Of a DNA stretch of 64,000 nucleotides, positions 23,696 through 32,050 are shown piece by piece. Both the position numbers and the translations under genes were made by a program. The stretch comes from an uncultured Dehalococcoidia bacterium (lineage in GTDB: Bacteria; Chloroflexota; Dehalococcoidia; Lucifugimonadales; UBA3495): positions 558,001-622,000 of the forward strand of contig CATOSK010000006.1 in the NCBI GenBank assembly GCA_951812535.1, given 5' to 3'. The notes under the pieces are model-generated. The model was not told the origin of the DNA and ran no database searches. It was given only the letters and a program-made list of their open reading frames with translations. Numbering within the stretch: position 1 is the stretch's first letter; each line of letters begins with the position of its first letter.

Positions 23696-25072
23696 CTAAT
23701 TTCTCGGCAAGATGCCCCGGGGCCAGAAGGACAGGAACAGAATGAGGAGGACAAAGGAGATGGCGTCCTTCCATTCCCCGGACAAGTCCCAGATGCCGAA
23801 CTGCTCCACCATGCCGAGGGCGAATCCGCCCAGCATGGCGCCATAGAGGTTGCCCAGCCCGCCGACCACAGAGGCGATCCAGCCCTTGAGGAGCAACAGC
23901 AGACCCATCTTGGGCTGGATTGCGGTGTCGTGGCCGCTCAACAATCCGGCCAGGGCGGCGAGGGCCGCTCCGATGAAGAACACCACGGCTATGACGGTCC
24001 TGGTATCGATGCCTACCACCCGGGAGACTTCTTCATCGTCGCCGATGGCGCGCACAGACTTGCCAAAGGCGGTGCTCTTGAGGAGGAACAACAGTCCCCC
24101 AAAAGCAGCCACCGACACGGCAATGGTGAACAGGTTGAAACCCTTGATATTGGCCCCGCCGATGGTCCAGGGATCGCTTCCGAAAGCGGCGGGCAAGGGC
24201 CGGGGAGCCGCCTGGAAGACAATGGTTATCGCCGCCGAGATGGCCAGCAGAATCCCCAGGGACGCGACGAGCATAATCAGCGGGGAACGGGACCGTTCCC
24301 GCATAAACGCGTAAAGGCCCCGGTACATGGCCAGTCCCACCGCCCCGGCCAGCAGGCATGAGACCAGCCAGCTAATGTAAAGATTCAAGTGGGGAGAACC
24401 AGCGAACCAGAAACCAACCACCGCGCCCAGGATGGCGACTGCCAACCCGAGGGCGATCCGGGCTACTCGCCGCGGGCCGGGCGGGATGCGGCGCACTGCG
24501 AGGTAAGCCAGCCAAAAGGCGAGGGCCGCAGCCGCCAACCCCAAAGCTGGGCTAACCGTCAGGTAGAGAAGCTTGGGGAATGAGAGGACGACCCAGATGT
24601 ACGCGCCGACGGCAACTCCGACGGCCAGCGGAACCGCTCGGCGCAAGGTTGAATCCGGGGGAACATTCATCCGGGGGAGCAGGGCCACCCGCACCGCCCA
24701 GATGGCGACCCCGGCGGCCACCACCGCGAGGAGGATGTTCAGGTAAAGGGCGTCAATGCCGTACTGGCTGAATCCGGCCTGCTGGGTCCGTAGATAGAAG
24801 ACACCGTAGGCCCCAAGGGCCGCCGCCGCTCCGTAGTAAAGGTCAAAGAACCAGACTGTGCTGTAGACAAGGGTAAAGCCGAGGGCCATGACTGCGTAGA
24901 CGGCACCAACCGAGAGGCCGTTGAAGGCGAACTGGAGCGCCTGCTCGCCCGACTCGGTGACCTTCCAGACCAGGTATGCCACCGTCAGCAAGCCCAGAAC
25001 AACGGCCAGCAGGCGCGTTCCCGTCAAATTCCCCAGAACACCTCCACCACTGTCAGGGCAGGGCCGGAGCAA
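23696..25072 (-). CDS. livH: Branched-chain amino acid ABC transporter permease LivH, enlarged form
   Basis: 458 residues, against about 290-310 for usual LivH. FNGLSVGAVYAVMALGFTLVYSTVWFFDLYYG near residues 50-80 and GVDTR-type loops near the end (SVRAIGDDEEVSRVVGIDT, then AALAGLLSG, PKMGLLLLLKGWIASVVGGLGNLYGA) are family features. Between them is an extra segment of roughly 120-150 residues with three to four added hydrophobic stretches and basic loops. The start is uncertain: TTG at 25072 or a TTG about 15 codons later near GGAGG. It is probably an inner-membrane subunit with LivM; what the insert does is unknown. Confidence 0.85.
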   Translation of the reverse strand: MLRPCPDSGGGVLGNLTGTRLLAVVLGLLTVAYLVWKVTESGEQALQFAFNGLSVGAVYAVMALGFTLVYSTVWFFDLYYGAAAALGAYGVFYLRTQQAGFSQYGIDALYLNILLAVVAAGVAIWAVRVALLPRMNVPPDSTLRRAVPLAVGVAVGAYIWVVLSFPKLLYLTVSPALGLAAAALAFWLAYLAVRRIPPGPRRVARIALGLAVAILGAVVGFWFAGSPHLNLYISWLVSCLLAGAVGLAMYRGLYAFMRERSRSPLIMLVASLGILLAISAAITIVFQAAPRPLPAAFGSDPWTIGGANIKGFNLFTIAVSVAAFGGLLFLLKSTAFGKSVRAIGDDEEVSRVVGIDTRTVIAVVFFIGAALAALAGLLSGHDTAIQPKMGLLLLLKGWIASVVGGLGNLYGAMLGGFALGMVEQFGIWDLSGEWKDAISFVLLILFLSFWPRGILPRN

Positions 25073-25166
25073 GGCCCATCTTTGATAACGGCGTCCAACC
25101 GGAGAGGCGGCAAGCTCTTGCGGGATACCACCAGCCGCTGCTCCGTCAACGCCGAGCGGCGACGCC

Positions 25167-26333
25167 CTAGTTTATTGGGGCCGGGCCCAGAACCTTGTAG
25201 CCCTGGTTTTCGTCATTGCGCTCGGACAGAGGGAGTACCTCAACGACGCTGTTGGCTAGTCCCTCAACCTCTCCCTTGTCGTCAAAGCCGTAGTCGCTGC
25301 CAATAGCGCCGCTCCACGTGATGCCGTACAGGCAGTCCCGGAAGCCGTCGGCATCCTGGTCGTCCCCAGTCTCCTCCAGGCATTGGGCGGTGATGTAAAC
25401 ATCGTCGTAGGCCGATCCCATGTACCAGGGCAGGGAGATGTAATCGTACCGGGACCTGAAGTTGGACAGGACCTCGGCGCTCTTGGGGTTGGCCGGGTCA
25501 AGCTCGGCGGTTATGGCCTTCAGGCCAGTGGCCGCATCACCGGCAATCTCCAGGGCGGTCGCGCCCACCACCACGATTTCGGAATAAATGGGGCCGTCGT
25601 ATCCCAACTCGCGGAGCTGCTTCACTATGGTGCCGCCGGAGAACTCGGCCTGAGCGGCGATGTGAATTGCGTCGGGTTCCGCAGCAGTCAGCTTAGAAAG
25701 CTGGGTGCGGAAGTCGGTAACGTCGGAACTGTAATTCTCAGAAGCCACGACGGTCCCGCCCAGCTTCTCAAACTGGTCCACAGTGGTCCGGCGGACACCC
25801 TCGGCATAGTCGGTGGACTCGTTGATGGTGGCGAGGTTCTTGACTCCGTCGGCCCACATCACGTTCCCGGTGTCGATGCCGAGCTGCAGGTCGTTCATAG
25901 CGGTGCGGAAGATGTAATCGCCGGCTTCGGCGATGTCGGGGTTCGTGGCCAGGCCCGAGAACAGCACCACCCCCTCCTCTTCAGCCAGCGGTGCGGCCCC
26001 AAGCATCGCTCCGCTACAGGACGTGCCGAGAATGATCTTTACCTCATCCACGTCGGTCAACTTGTTATAGGCGGTAATGGAATCCTGGGCAGCGCACTTG
26101 GAGTCTTCGACCACGAGCTCGAGCATCTTGCCATCGATGCCGCCCGCTTCGTTGATTTCCTCGACGGCCATCTGTTTGGCCTGCAATGCCACGTTTCCGT
26201 AGGTCTCACCAGGACCGGTCAGGGATTCCATGACCCCGATTTTGTATGTATCGGACCCGCTTTCACAGGCCACCAAGAACAGGCCTGCAATCAAGGCTAC
26301 CAGCGAAAAAGCTACAATCCGCTTCTTCAACAT
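25167..26333 (-). CDS. livK: Branched-chain amino acid (or amide) ABC transporter substrate-binding lipoprotein
   Basis: 388 residues from ATG 26333, chosen because MLKKRIVAFSLVALIAG begins a signal peptide ending in the lipobox LVACES and GAGGT precedes it. The mature part is a type I periplasmic binding protein: YKIGVMESLTGPGETYG, AVEEINEAGGIDGK, ILGTSCSGAMLGAAPLAEE, then the C-terminal lobe with YDDVYITAQCLEETGD. Ligand cannot be read from sequence. It is the first gene of the liv unit, 94 bases upstream of livH. Confidence 0.93.
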   Translation of the reverse strand: MLKKRIVAFSLVALIAGLFLVACESGSDTYKIGVMESLTGPGETYGNVALQAKQMAVEEINEAGGIDGKMLELVVEDSKCAAQDSITAYNKLTDVDEVKIILGTSCSGAMLGAAPLAEEEGVVLFSGLATNPDIAEAGDYIFRTAMNDLQLGIDTGNVMWADGVKNLATINESTDYAEGVRRTTVDQFEKLGGTVVASENYSSDVTDFRTQLSKLTAAEPDAIHIAAQAEFSGGTIVKQLRELGYDGPIYSEIVVVGATALEIAGDAATGLKAITAELDPANPKSAEVLSNFRSRYDYISLPWYMGSAYDDVYITAQCLEETGDDQDADGFRDCLYGITWSGAIGSDYGFDDKGEVEGLANSVVEVLPLSERNDENQGYKVLGPAPIN

Positions 26334-26927
26334 CGTCCTACCTCGCACACTTGACTGTTTCACCAGTATTACCCGTAGAATCTAGGAAAGTCTATTTCGA
26401 CGTGAATGTTTTGTAAAGACACCGTAACCCCTCCCCCAGGTTTTCGCACCGAGGGAGACCGCGAAAAAGTTACAGATGGGACATTTTGTCGGTTTCGTGC
26501 GTAAAACCCCCTATATTCCCTTGATTTCAGTGCCATTTGGAGACTTTTTTGTGCCGTGTCCGGGGCATATCGGGACAGCGATTGGGACATGGTGAGACAT
26601 TTTGGGACATTTTGGGACGTACCCAGGGACTGTTCCCACTAACGGGAGAGACACAGCAGCGGGGCCGCCGACCGAAGGAAGGACCAGTAAAACTGATGAT
26701 GCACCATTGGGACCAGGGGGAGACGAGCAGATATGCAGGGATGATCTTGTGCAGCGTTACTAACGCTACAACATTAACGCTACCGAGTTCCGGGACAGGT
26801 GTCAACGGGCTGGTGTCAGCGATCCGTGGGGGACACGGGTGGATGGACAACGGGTCCATACCGGATCCCGCGCCGCCTGCCAAAATCCAGATGTGATTGC
26901 CCTGACCCCGCCCGAACCAGCGGGGCT
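26334..26927. other. Long intergenic region between livK and dxs
   Basis: About 590 bases with no ORF that I would trust. It starts AT-rich next to livK, where the liv promoter must lie, and holds the phased repeat array at 26581-26620. TAACGCTAC occurs twice around 26760-26785. No tRNA fold was found. Confidence 0.5.
26581..26620. repeat. Four phased 10-bp repeats (ATTGGGACAT type)
   Basis: Successive ten-base units starting at 26581, 26591, 26601 and 26611 read ATTGGGACAT, GGTGAGACAT, TTTGGGACAT and TTTGGGACGT. On the minus strand the unit is ATGTCCCAAA, resembling the TGTCGCATT arrays at 15029-15058 and 42132-42161. A single related site occurs near 26478. Confidence 0.75.
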
Positions 26928-28811
26928 TCAGCTAGCCCTGGCGGCCGTTTCCGGGAAGAAAACGCCAAGGATCTGGTCCACAATCCCCTCGGCGTCCAGG
27001 TTCAGCCGGCGCCGCTGGTCGGCGGCGGTGCCGTGCTCGATGAAGGAATCGGGCATTCCGATGCGATGGACCACCACGTCCCCGAATCCCGCTTCCGCCA
27101 GCGCTTCGAGGACAGCGGAGCCGAACCCTCCAGCCAGCACATTCTCTTCGACGGTTACGATCCGGCGGGTCGAGCGGGCAGCATCAAACAGCAGGTCTAC
27201 GTCCAGCGGTTTGACGAAAATGGGGTTGACCACTCCGCAGGAGATTCCGAAGTCGGCGAGCTTATCCGCCGCTTCCACCGCGGCGTTGGCGGCTTTACCC
27301 AGGCCGAAAATGACGACGTCGCGCCCTTCCTGGACAACAGAGCCCCGTCCTATGGGGAGTTCCTTGAGGTGATCGTCCAAAGGGGCTCCAACGGCGGCGC
27401 CCCGAGCTATGCGGATGGCGAAAGGACCGGGGTGCTTGTAGGCGGTGTAGATGAGGTGCTGGAGGTCGTTCTCATCCATAGGAGCCGCGACCACGGCGTT
27501 GGGGAGGCAGCGGAGGTAGGAGACGTCAAAAGCGCCGTGATGGGTCTTGCCGTCTTCTCCAACGATGCCGGCGCGGTCGGCGATGATGGTCACGGGGAGG
27601 TTCTGAAGACAGACATCGTGGACCACCTGATCGAAAGCGCGCTGCAGGAAGGTGGAGTAGATGGACACGAAGGGGTTGAGCCCGGCAGAGGCCATTCCGG
27701 CGCCCATGCTGACGGCGTGCTGTTCGGCGATGCCGACATCGAAGACCCTTTCGGGGAACTCGCGCCGGACCTCCTCCAGACCGGTCCCCTCCAACATCGC
27801 CGCCGAAATACCGACCACTTGCTCATCTTCACGCATCAAGCGCTTCATGGTCTGGGCGAACACCTGGGAGTAGGTGGGCGCCCCCGAGCCGGCGCCCAGG
27901 GGAGAACTCGGCTGGTGGAACCTGACCGGGTCGTCCTCGGCGGGTTCGTAGCCATGGCCCTTGTGGGTCACCACGTGGATGAGAGGAACGGCCCCGCCGG
28001 AGTTTTTGGCCTGGTAAAGAGTTTCCTCTATCTGCTTGAAGTCATGCCCGTCCACGGGGCCCAAGTACTGGAAGCCCATCTCGTTCCAAAAGACGGTCGG
28101 AAGGATAATGCTGTCCAGCCCGTCGTTGAACCGCTTGACCAGACGGTAAATGGCATCGCCAGTCGGAACGCGCTTGGAGAGAGCCCTCATGCGCCCGATC
28201 ATCGCCTGGTACTCGGGATGGGTAATGACCCGCTTGCGCCAGTTGGTGAGGAATCCGATGTTCTCAGAGATGGACATCCCGTTGTCGTTGAGGACAACGA
28301 TCATTTTCTCTGGGTTAAGGTGGACGATGTTGTTGAGGGCTTCGAAGCTGGAACCGGATGTCATGGCGCCGTCGCCAACGACAGCAATGGTCCAGGAGTC
28401 GGACTTGCGGTTAGCTTCGGCCTGCGCAACGCCCAGAGCGATGGACAACCCGGTGCCCGCGTGACCAGCGCAGAGCGTGTCGTGGGGGCTTTCACTGGGT
28501 TCTCCGAAGCCGGACAGCCCACCTTCCAGGCGAATGTCCTTGAACTCGTCCCGCCTTCCGGTCACCAGCTTGTGGGTGTAGAGCTGGTTGGTGGTGTCCC
28601 ATACGATGCGGTCCCTGGGGCTGTCGAACACGCGGTGGAGCGCGATGGTCAGTTCTACCACTCCCAGGTTCGACGCCAAGTGTCCGCCCCGTTCGGTGAT
28701 GACCGAAATGATGGTGTCCCGAGCTTCCTGGGCCACCTGTTCCAGTTCAGGATAGCCCAGAGCCTTCAAGTCGGCCGGGGCGTCAATACGGTCCAACAAC
28801 CGGCTGGACAT
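26928..28811 (-). CDS. dxs: 1-deoxy-D-xylulose-5-phosphate synthase
   Basis: 627 residues from ATG 28811 (GGAGG 7 bases upstream). It condenses pyruvate and glyceraldehyde 3-phosphate, the first step of the MEP isoprenoid pathway. TPP-binding VVGDGAMTSGSSFEALNN (GDGA ... VLNDNGMSIS), GHGYEPAEDDP, the Glu-containing VGIAEQHAVSMGAGMA and VTVEENVLAGGFGSAV match Dxs. Length is normal. It stands alone on the minus strand with its own promoter. Confidence 0.97.
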   Translation of the reverse strand: MSSRLLDRIDAPADLKALGYPELEQVAQEARDTIISVITERGGHLASNLGVVELTIALHRVFDSPRDRIVWDTTNQLYTHKLVTGRRDEFKDIRLEGGLSGFGEPSESPHDTLCAGHAGTGLSIALGVAQAEANRKSDSWTIAVVGDGAMTSGSSFEALNNIVHLNPEKMIVVLNDNGMSISENIGFLTNWRKRVITHPEYQAMIGRMRALSKRVPTGDAIYRLVKRFNDGLDSIILPTVFWNEMGFQYLGPVDGHDFKQIEETLYQAKNSGGAVPLIHVVTHKGHGYEPAEDDPVRFHQPSSPLGAGSGAPTYSQVFAQTMKRLMREDEQVVGISAAMLEGTGLEEVRREFPERVFDVGIAEQHAVSMGAGMASAGLNPFVSIYSTFLQRAFDQVVHDVCLQNLPVTIIADRAGIVGEDGKTHHGAFDVSYLRCLPNAVVAAPMDENDLQHLIYTAYKHPGPFAIRIARGAAVGAPLDDHLKELPIGRGSVVQEGRDVVIFGLGKAANAAVEAADKLADFGISCGVVNPIFVKPLDVDLLFDAARSTRRIVTVEENVLAGGFGSAVLEALAEAGFGDVVVHRIGMPDSFIEHGTAADQRRRLNLDAEGIVDQILGVFFPETAARAS

Positions 28812-28889
28812 GGAAAACCTCCTGGGAACATTGCCTGGCGCGGCGCAGGGAACTCGTTGAGCAGCCACCGGGGCACTTTGCAGAGCAAC

Positions 28890-28918
28890 AATGTAGGATA
28901 CGCCAATACAGGTGTCAA
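28890..28918 (-). promoter_or_regulatory. Promoter of dxs
   Basis: On the minus strand a perfect TTGACA (28913-28918), a 17-bp spacer and TACATT (28890-28895, four of six) lie about 80 bases before the dxs start. Confidence 0.65.
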
Positions 28919-29066
28919 GAATGGCGCAATGACGGAACTGGCAGTTGCCCCTCGTCGGGAAATACGCGGTATGCGCGGGACTGGTTTCACAATCCTCGCA
29001 TTCAAGCGACCGAGCGGTGTTGGAGTTGGGAGCTATCCACCGGGTTTCCGTCTTAAACCCCGCCTT

Positions 29067-29075
29067 TGGTATAAT
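29067..29075 (+). promoter_or_regulatory. Extended -10 promoter of the GcvT/YgfZ-like gene
   Basis: TGGTATAAT is a perfect extended -10 (TGnTATAAT), 82 bases before the start codon. It diverges from the dxs promoter 150 bases away. The rest of the gap, 28919-29066, has nothing else that I can support. Confidence 0.65.
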
Positions 29076-29156
29076 TTTCCCCGACGATCCAATGATTCAT
29101 GCACCCTAATCACGTGCCTCAGTGGACTTGGCAGACAGAAAGGACCGGAGCCAGCC

Positions 29157-30173
29157 ATGACGACAAAAGCCTCTGCGGACGACGCCGCCCAATTCCTGGC
29201 CGCCACCGAAGATGCCGCCCTGTACAACAACTCCCGCACGGGACGCCTGAAGGCTGTCGGCGCGGACGGGCTGGACCTGCTGAACCGCATGTCGACCAAC
29301 GCCGTCGTCGGCCTGCAACCCGGCGAGGGTGCTCCCACCATCCTGACCACCGACCGGGGACGCATCCTGGACATCCTTGGGGTCGTGAACCTGGGAGATT
29401 ACGTCCTCCTGCTGACCAGCCCCGGGCGGCAGGAGGCAGTGATGGAGTGGCTGGACAAGTACACCATCATGGAAGACCTGGAAATCTTCGACATCACCGA
29501 GGAGACGGCGATGCTGACGGTGCTGGGTCCAGGCGCTCCTGATGCTATAGCAAAAGCGATGGACGTTAACGTTGCGGATGTCCCCTCGCACCATTCCGTT
29601 GTCACAGAGGCCGGCGGCAAGGCGGTAACGGTTATCAACCGGCCGCAGGGCGATCTCCCCGGCTTCGACATCGTGCTTTCCCCGGAAGACCTGGACGCCG
29701 TATCAGACGCCCTGGCCGAGACCGGAGTCACCGCAATTGACGACCGAGGGTACCAGACCGCCCGAATTTGCGCGGCCATCCCGGAGTACGGGCGAGAGAT
29801 GGGAGATGCCTATAACCCGCTGGAAGCAGGGCTCATCGGCGGAGTGGACTTCGAAAAAGGGTGCTACATAGGCCAGGAAGTAATCGCCCGCCTCGACACC
29901 TACAACAAGGTCCAGAAGCGGCTGGTAACCCTGCGGCTGGCAGAAGGCTCCGAGGATGTCTCCGGGGCAACGCTGCACCACGAGGGAAGGGACGTCGGGG
30001 TGGTCACGTCGGCCGCCAGGAACCCTTCCACCGGGGAGGTGACCGGGTTGGGATACGCCCGCTCCGCTCACGCCAGCGTCGGGTCCATTCTGGAGGTTGG
30101 GGAGAGCGGCGTGATGGCCGAGGTAACTGGCCTGCCCCAGTTCTTCGGACCGGGACAGTTCGAAGACGCTTAA
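29157..30173 (+). CDS. GcvT/YgfZ-family folate-binding protein
   Basis: 338 residues from ATG 29157. The N-terminal NSRTGRLKAVGADGLDLLNRMSTNAV, and GVDFEKGCYIGQEVIARLDTYNKVQKRL with the KGCYIGQE signature, place it in the aminomethyltransferase fold. KGCYxGQE is the hallmark of YgfZ/IBA57 proteins, which use tetrahydrofolate in Fe-S cluster assembly, though the overall length also allows a GcvT-like demethylase. No other glycine cleavage genes are nearby, which favours a YgfZ-like role. An apparent much longer upstream reading frame is antisense to dxs and not real. Confidence 0.83.
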   Translation: MTTKASADDAAQFLAATEDAALYNNSRTGRLKAVGADGLDLLNRMSTNAVVGLQPGEGAPTILTTDRGRILDILGVVNLGDYVLLLTSPGRQEAVMEWLDKYTIMEDLEIFDITEETAMLTVLGPGAPDAIAKAMDVNVADVPSHHSVVTEAGGKAVTVINRPQGDLPGFDIVLSPEDLDAVSDALAETGVTAIDDRGYQTARICAAIPEYGREMGDAYNPLEAGLIGGVDFEKGCYIGQEVIARLDTYNKVQKRLVTLRLAEGSEDVSGATLHHEGRDVGVVTSAARNPSTGEVTGLGYARSAHASVGSILEVGESGVMAEVTGLPQFFGPGQFEDA

Positions 30174-30176
30174 CGG

Positions 30177-30809
30177 TTAGGTTCCGAAGTACCGGTCCCC
30201 GTAATCCCCCAAGCCCGGGAAGATGAACTTGCGCCCGTCGAGACCCGGATCCACCGCGACGACGGTGATGTTGGCCTCCGGTATACCTGCGGACAGGCGT
30301 TGCAGCCCTTCCCCGGATGCCAGCACTCCGGCATGGTAGATATTGCCGGGCGTATAGCCAATTCCCTGCAACAAGTCCACCACCAGCAGGGAACTGCCGC
30401 CCGTAGCCAACATCGGGTCCAAGATGATGGCGCGGTCCGGCAAATCGGCAGGGAATTTCTGGTAATACAGACCCGGCTGAGCCGTTACTTCGTCCCTTTG
30501 CATCCCCACCAACGCCACCGGCGCGTCGGGCACGGCGAACAGGAAGGCAGGAAGGAGGGCCAGTCCAGCCCGGATGATGGGGACAAACATCACGGATCCG
30601 GCCGGCTTCAAGCCTTCAGCGGGGGCCAGAGGGGTTGTCACGGTGACGGTGGAGTGGGGCAACTTGGCCAGGGCTTCGGCACAGACCAGAGCCGCCAGTT
30701 GATCGGATGCTCGACGGAACTCGGCGGTACTGGACTGCCGGTCACGCAGGATGGTGAGGAGGACGTCTTTCATGGAGGCACCGTTTTCATGGAGGCACCG
30801 TTGCTTCAC
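30177..30809 (-). CDS. upp: Uracil phosphoribosyltransferase
   Basis: 210 residues from a GTG at 30809 that overlaps the pyrE stop (GTGA); ATG 30773 is an alternative. It makes UMP from uracil and PRPP. LLTILRDRQSSTAEFRRASDQL, MFVPIIRAGLALLPAFL, the PRPP loop ILDPMLATGGSS and the uracil-binding C-terminus KFIFPGLGDYGDRYFGT are clear. The first 15 codons are altered by a 17-bp tandem duplication. It is the distal gene of the nadD-pyrE-upp group; together with pyrE it supplies UMP by salvage and de novo routes. Confidence 0.95.
   Translation of the reverse strand: MKQRCLHENGASMKDVLLTILRDRQSSTAEFRRASDQLAALVCAEALAKLPHSTVTVTTPLAPAEGLKPAGSVMFVPIIRAGLALLPAFLFAVPDAPVALVGMQRDEVTAQPGLYYQKFPADLPDRAIILDPMLATGGSSLLVVDLLQGIGYTPGNIYHAGVLASGEGLQRLSAGIPEANITVVAVDPGLDGRKFIFPGLGDYGDRYFGT
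30768..30801. repeat. 17-bp tandem duplication at the upp start
   Basis: TTTCATGGAGGCACCGT occurs at 30768-30784 and again at 30785-30801. As 17 is not a multiple of three, the two copies are read in different frames in the GTG-started upp, and each brings one ATG on the minus strand. Confidence 0.9.
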
Positions 30810-31369
30810 CGGACGACGACTTCAATCCTGCCATTGGGATCTGCCGCCATCAAGGCGGTAAAGTCGTAGCCCCGGCGGGCCAGTTCTTCCGTTCCACCCT
30901 CACGCCGGTCCAGAAGGGCGAGAACCTTCACGACGCTGCAACCAGCGTTTTCCGCGGCGGCGATCGCGTGGAGCAGGGACCCGCCGCTGGTGCAGGCGTC
31001 GTCGACGATGGCGACCCGGCTGCCAGGTTGGAGGGGACCTTCGATGAGGTTGCCCATCCCGTGTTCCTTGGTCTCCTTGCGCACGATAAAAGCAGGGATC
31101 CCCTTGCCTTCCAACTGGCTGATCATAGCAATGGAGGTGACCATCGGGTCTGCGGCCAGAGTCGGGCCACCCACCGCCTCCGCCCCAGAGGCGGCAACCA
31201 GTGGCAGCAGGGCACGGCCGATCAGGACGGCTCCCTCCGGATTGAGGCTGAGCAACCGGCCGTCGAAGTAGTAGCTACTCTTCTTCCCCGAGGAAAGGGT
31301 GAAGTCACCATACTTGAGGGCTCCCAACTCCAGAGCCAACTCCAGCAGGCGGTCTACGTTGTCTTTCAT
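30806..31369 (-). CDS. pyrE: Orotate phosphoribosyltransferase
   Basis: 187 residues. It makes orotidine 5'-phosphate in pyrimidine synthesis. KYGDFTLSSGKKSSYYFDGR, the conserved IVRKETKEHG segment and the PRPP loop VAIVDDACTSGGSLLHAI identify PyrE of the short bacterial type. It lies 33 bases downstream of nadD and its stop overlaps the upp start. Confidence 0.95.
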   Translation of the reverse strand: MKDNVDRLLELALELGALKYGDFTLSSGKKSSYYFDGRLLSLNPEGAVLIGRALLPLVAASGAEAVGGPTLAADPMVTSIAMISQLEGKGIPAFIVRKETKEHGMGNLIEGPLQPGSRVAIVDDACTSGGSLLHAIAAAENAGCSVVKVLALLDRREGGTEELARRGYDFTALMAADPNGRIEVVVR

Positions 31370-31402
31370 CGCTCAACGTTCCTGAGTTACGACCTGGATA
31401 AA

Positions 31403-32005
31403 TTACCGGTAAAGCCCTTCCAGGCCGATGTAATCGACGACAGGGGCGGGGGTCAGATACTTGATGGACCTGCCGTCGCGGACCCGGTTGCGGATGTCGG
31501 TGGAGCTGATCTCCAACCTGGGCACGGTCAGGAGGGTGAGACCAGGGCCAGCCTGGGGGAAGCGTCCGACGAAATCGTTGACGTCGACGCGCTGGTGTCC
31601 CACCCGGTTCACCACCACCAGGTTGCACATCCGAAGCAGGCGGTCCGGCTCCTTCCAGCGGTCGAATTGCTCGAGGGCATCCATTCCGACCATGAAATAT
31701 ATCTGGTCAGATTCGGCCAATTGGCCGCGGAACTCAGTAATGGTATCGACGGTGTAGGTGGAGCCTTCCCGGTCGACTTCCTGGCTGCTGACCTCGGTGA
31801 CCCCGTTATCGCCCACAGCCAGCCGCACCATCTCGAGGCGCTGCACGGCCGAGGCCAGCGGAGCGTGTTCCTTAAGCCGGGGACTTCCCGCCGGCATAAA
31901 GACCAGGCGGTCGAGCTCCAGCCGGTCCCGCGCTTCCTCCCCAACGACAAGATGGCCGAGGTGGATGGGGTCAAAGGTCCCACCAAGGACTCCGATGCGG
32001 GTCAT
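31403..32005 (-). CDS. nadD: Nicotinate-nucleotide adenylyltransferase
   Basis: 200 residues. GVLGGTFDPIHLGHLVVGEEA holds the nucleotidyltransferase GGTFDPxHxGH motif, and RLEISSTDIRNRVRDG the ISSTxIR motif. It adenylates nicotinate mononucleotide in NAD synthesis. It sits 45 bases downstream of obg; the obg-nadD neighbourhood is common in bacteria and supports both calls. Confidence 0.96.
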   Translation of the reverse strand: MTRIGVLGGTFDPIHLGHLVVGEEARDRLELDRLVFMPAGSPRLKEHAPLASAVQRLEMVRLAVGDNGVTEVSSQEVDREGSTYTVDTITEFRGQLAESDQIYFMVGMDALEQFDRWKEPDRLLRMCNLVVVNRVGHQRVDVNDFVGRFPQAGPGLTLLTVPRLEISSTDIRNRVRDGRSIKYLTPAPVVDYIGLEGLYR

Positions 32006-32050
32006 GACTGATGAACCTTGCAGGCGGGTACCACGATCAGAACCACTCCA

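Noticed and set aside
26537..26896. 119-residue plus-strand frame in the livK-dxs gap
   Set aside because: It crosses the 10-bp repeat array, has no good ribosome binding site and no recognisable fold.
26799..29156. Very long plus-strand extension before the YgfZ-like gene
   Set aside because: It is antisense to dxs; the real start with promoter is at 29157.
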